Below, piece by piece: positions 61,694 through 64,000 of a stretch of 64,000 bases of DNA. Both the position numbers and the translations under genes were made by a program. Positions within the stretch are counted from its first letter, which is position 1; every line of letters begins with the position of its first letter. A model generated the notes under the pieces. That model saw nothing but the letters and a program-made list of their open reading frames with translations. It was not told the origin of the DNA and ran no database searches. Source of the DNA: Oceanobacillus sp. CFH 90083 (lineage in GTDB: Bacteria > Bacillota > Bacilli > Bacillales > Amphibacillaceae); NCBI RefSeq assembly GCF_009389585.1, contig NZ_VIYG01000004.1, positions 331,438-395,437 of the forward strand, given 5' to 3'.

Positions 61694-63102
61694 CATTACG
61701 TAAAAAAATTATCTTATTTTCATCTGTCTTTATGTTTTTGGTAATTGTTATTTCGCATACGGCGATTTATTTTCTATTTTACCGGACGGCATCAAGTGGA
61801 GAAATTGATCAGCTTAGTGTGCAGGCAGATGCGCTTGTTGAGGGGCTTGCCAGGAGTAATTCCATCTCAGAAGAAGCACGTAGTGACCTACTAAGCGCTT
61901 ATTTACCGGCAAATGGAATGATCCGGATTATTGATGAAACTGGTGCTGATATAATTCCTATACAAACAAAGTCACAACAATATCAGAACTTGGAAAAAAA
62001 CTATACAGCATCCGAAACGAGTCGTATTGTTCAGGACAACGATACAGGAAGCAATTTTGCTATTATCGAAAAACCGGTCATCTGGGAAAACGGAGACATT
62101 GTCACCGTACAAGTAGCCAATGAATTGGTCTATTTAGATGAAACAATGGAAACCTTAACCTATGTTCTTTTTTTCTCCAGTGCGGTGATATTGATTCCAA
62201 CGATTATAGCTAGTATTGCCCTGAGCCGCTTCCTGTTAACCCCAATTCAAAAGTTAAAGGATACGATGCGGCGGAATATCCATAATAAAAATTGGCAGAA
62301 GATTGATGTAGAAAGTCGTTTCAAAGGCGAGAACTGGCAAAAAAGTAATGTAGAAAAACGTTCTAAGGATGAAATTTATGAGATGGAAATCACATTTAAT
62401 GAGATGATCGATTCCTTAAAAGAAAACTTTGAGAAGCAGGAAGCCTTTGTATCTAATGCATCCCATGAATTAAAAACCCCGATTCAGATTATAAAAAGCT
62501 ATGCCCAGCTTATTGAACGCCAAGGAAAGAAGCGGCCGGAATTGCTGGATGAATCTGTAGGTGCAATTGATTCCGAAGCAGATCGAATGCAAAATCTTGT
62601 AGAGCAGCTGCTTTTATTAGCAAAGCATAAGAGCGAGAACAAGAAGCAGGGAGTAAATATACAGGAAGTAGTAGAGCAAGTTATTCAGACCTTCCAAAAA
62701 GCATATCCCGAGCGGAGAATCCAGTTTGATATAGAGGAAGGCAATTATGAAACCTTTGGAAATATCGATCAATTAAAGCAAATTCCATATATATTAATTG
62801 AAAATGCTTTGAAATATAGTGAAGGAGATGTTCTTGTATCGATGTATTCGGATGTGAAGAAGAGCTTTATCCGATTTAAGGATTTTGGAGAAGGCATTGC
62901 CTCTGAAGATCAGGAGAAGATTTTCGACCGTTTCTATCGTGTTGACCGGGCGAGAAATCGGGAAACAGGTGGAACTGGTCTGGGGCTGGCTATTGCTAAA
63001 GAAATTATTGAAGCACATGGTGGAGAAATTACTGTGGAAAGTGAAGTTGGTCAAGGATCAACATTTATTTGGCAAATACAAAAAAACATTAGTAATAAAT
63101 AA
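61690..63102 (+). CDS. Sensor histidine kinase (YkoH/ArlS-like) with duplicated linker in HAMP
   Basis: A 470-residue membrane kinase: helix 1 (about 8-30), an extracytoplasmic domain, helix 2 (about 156-178), HAMP, then phospho-His in SNASHELKTPIQIIKSYAQL, N box IPYILIENALKYSEG, G1 KDFGEGIAS and G2 TGGTGLGLAIAKEI. Inside HAMP a 14-residue unit occurs twice in tandem (NWQKIDVESRFKGE, NWQKSNVEKRSKDE; bases 62290-62331 and 62332-62373). One copy is expected between the HAMP helices, so the second is an in-frame insertion of 42 bases that keeps heptad phase. Confidence 0.9.
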   Translation: MTLRKKIILFSSVFMFLVIVISHTAIYFLFYRTASSGEIDQLSVQADALVEGLARSNSISEEARSDLLSAYLPANGMIRIIDETGADIIPIQTKSQQYQNLEKNYTASETSRIVQDNDTGSNFAIIEKPVIWENGDIVTVQVANELVYLDETMETLTYVLFFSSAVILIPTIIASIALSRFLLTPIQKLKDTMRRNIHNKNWQKIDVESRFKGENWQKSNVEKRSKDEIYEMEITFNEMIDSLKENFEKQEAFVSNASHELKTPIQIIKSYAQLIERQGKKRPELLDESVGAIDSEADRMQNLVEQLLLLAKHKSENKKQGVNIQEVVEQVIQTFQKAYPERRIQFDIEEGNYETFGNIDQLKQIPYILIENALKYSEGDVLVSMYSDVKKSFIRFKDFGEGIASEDQEKIFDRFYRVDRARNRETGGTGLGLAIAKEIIEAHGGEITVESEVGQGSTFIWQIQKNISNK

Positions 63103-63230
63103 GTACAATGAAGACATTCTAAAAGCTTTTCAAATAAAGGAATACAGCCCATTCTCATCAATTTCTAATCTAATTGTCATGCTTTCATAAAAAATATCGC
63201 TTATACTATAGGGAAAAGGGGTGATATAAC

Positions 63231-63863
63231 GTGCGTAAGCAAATAATCTGGGTGATTGGTGCGCTGGTAATTCTATGTATCGTTGGTTTAACGGTATATC
63301 AAACAAATGCTACAACTTCAAACCCAGAACTTAAACCGGAGCAAATTATCGATCTTGTCGATGTTCAATATCCTGGTCAGCACTCGGAGCCGGAGCTGAG
63401 TATTGAAAACGGTGAGCCGGTGTATCAGATGAAAGTCACACAGGATCAAGGTGTGTATTCCTTAAAGCTAAACGGGGATACGGGACAGGTGATTGATTTA
63501 ACAGCTATAGAGAAAACAGCAAATAATCAAGAGGAAGATAAAGAAAAGCAAGAAGAAGTGAAAAAGGAAGAAAATCCTGCAGAGGAAAATCCAGAAGCCG
63601 ATGATCCAGAACCTGCCGAAGAAAATGCAGAAGATAAATCAGATAATCAAACGGCAGAAAATGATGCTATGCTAACACATGAAGAAGTCAGGGAAATTGC
63701 TCTGAAAGAATTTCCGGGGGAAGTAACTGATTTGGAATTAGATTCGGACGACGGTGTTTATATCTATGAAATTGAAATTGTTAATGGAGAAGATGAAGCT
63801 TCGATTGAGATTGATGCATATACGGGAAAGGTAGTTATGATTGAAATTGACAGAGATGATTAA
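63231..63863 (+). CDS. PepSY-domain membrane-anchored protein
   Basis: A 210-residue protein with an N-terminal membrane helix (about 4-24). Two PepSY-type domains (about 35-95, EQIIDLVDVQYPGQ; and about 145-208, THEEVREIALKEFPGEVTDL) are joined by a very acidic, low-complexity Glu/Asn/Pro linker (about 100-140). PepSY proteins are thought to inhibit or chaperone extracellular peptidases. The start is GTG at 63231. It lies just downstream of the two-component genes, suggesting it is their target or partner. Confidence 0.83.
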   Translation: MRKQIIWVIGALVILCIVGLTVYQTNATTSNPELKPEQIIDLVDVQYPGQHSEPELSIENGEPVYQMKVTQDQGVYSLKLNGDTGQVIDLTAIEKTANNQEEDKEKQEEVKKEENPAEENPEADDPEPAEENAEDKSDNQTAENDAMLTHEEVREIALKEFPGEVTDLELDSDDGVYIYEIEIVNGEDEASIEIDAYTGKVVMIEIDRDD

Positions 63864-63880
63864 TAAATAATATGTTTGGA

Positions 63881-63906
63881 AAATCCGGATAAATCCGGAT
63901 TTTTTA
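63881..63906 (+). terminator. Terminator of the PepSY gene
   Basis: AAATCCGGAT and ATCCGGATTT form a stem (each half contains the self-complementary ATCCGGAT) followed by T6. Confidence 0.8.
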
Positions 63907-63989
63907 TTTTCCTATTTATTTCTCATGAAATTCTAATCTTGCTCCAATGGTACTGTCATGATTACGGGATAAGATGTAGTTAATAACAA

Positions 63990-64000
63990 ATAAGGAGGAA
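63990..64000 (+). promoter_or_regulatory. Ribosome binding site of a gene beginning beyond the window
   Basis: The window ends in AATAAGGAGGAA; the start codon should lie within the next few bases. Confidence 0.6.

Overview
The window looks like the chromosome of a low-GC, spore-forming, salt-tolerant Bacillaceae species, most like Oceanobacillus or Virgibacillus. This is inferred from strong AGGAGG ribosome sites, a B. subtilis-like petrobactin locus, CotX-type spore coat genes, an ectoine uptake operon, and T-box, preQ1-I and Zur control elements. I see no phage, insertion sequence, CRISPR, rRNA or tRNA genes.

Layout. 0-3 kb: petrobactin-type siderophore importer (fpbNOPQ/yclNOPQ; fpbN cut by the window edge). 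3.4-4.1 kb: SurA/PrsA-like lipoprotein. 4.3-6.6 kb (minus): a two-gene operon of an arginase-family ureohydrolase and an Nramp-family transporter; both have replaced canonical metal-site residues. This is the least explained functional unit in the window. 6.8-15.3 kb: a histidine operon hisZGDBHAFIC, with histidinol phosphatase divergent, so all pathway steps are in one place. 15.3-23.7 kb: universal stress protein, MerR-controlled ABC exporter, Zur-controlled ZinT lipoprotein, catalase, secreted hydrolase, murB. 23.7-25.2 kb: preQ1 riboswitch, queF and a queuosine-precursor transporter. 25.2-28.4 kb (minus): ectoine importer ehuBCDA with an internal terminator and an apparent AUU start for ehuC. 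28.7-32.9 kb: small membrane protein, CwlK-like peptidase, PlsY-like acyltransferase, DUF456 protein, T-box-controlled prolyl-tRNA synthetase. 33.1-36.5 kb: M20 amidohydrolase with a polar amino-acid ABC importer. 36.5-44.1 kb: glutathione peroxidase, GNAT protein, TrhO, sporulation-linked coat genes, cold-shock protein, dehydrogenase, DksA-like protein, zinc-ribbon membrane protein. 44.4-48.2 kb: HtrA-type protease divergent from the two-component system CssRS (secretion stress). 48.4-57.4 kb: TypA, LrgAB, a giant YhgE/Pip protein with a divergent TetR regulator, malate:quinone oxidoreductase. 58-64 kb: dimethylargininase-like enzyme, PopT-like lipid carrier transporter, thioredoxin-like protein, a second two-component system and a PepSY protein.

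Most transcription units are separated by clear hairpin terminators, many usable in both directions. Intergenic DNA also carries degenerate dispersed repeats (around 15.9, 28.65, 39.0 kb) and a short tandem array at 57.5 kb. Functional names rest on recognised motifs and gene order read by eye; no database search was run.
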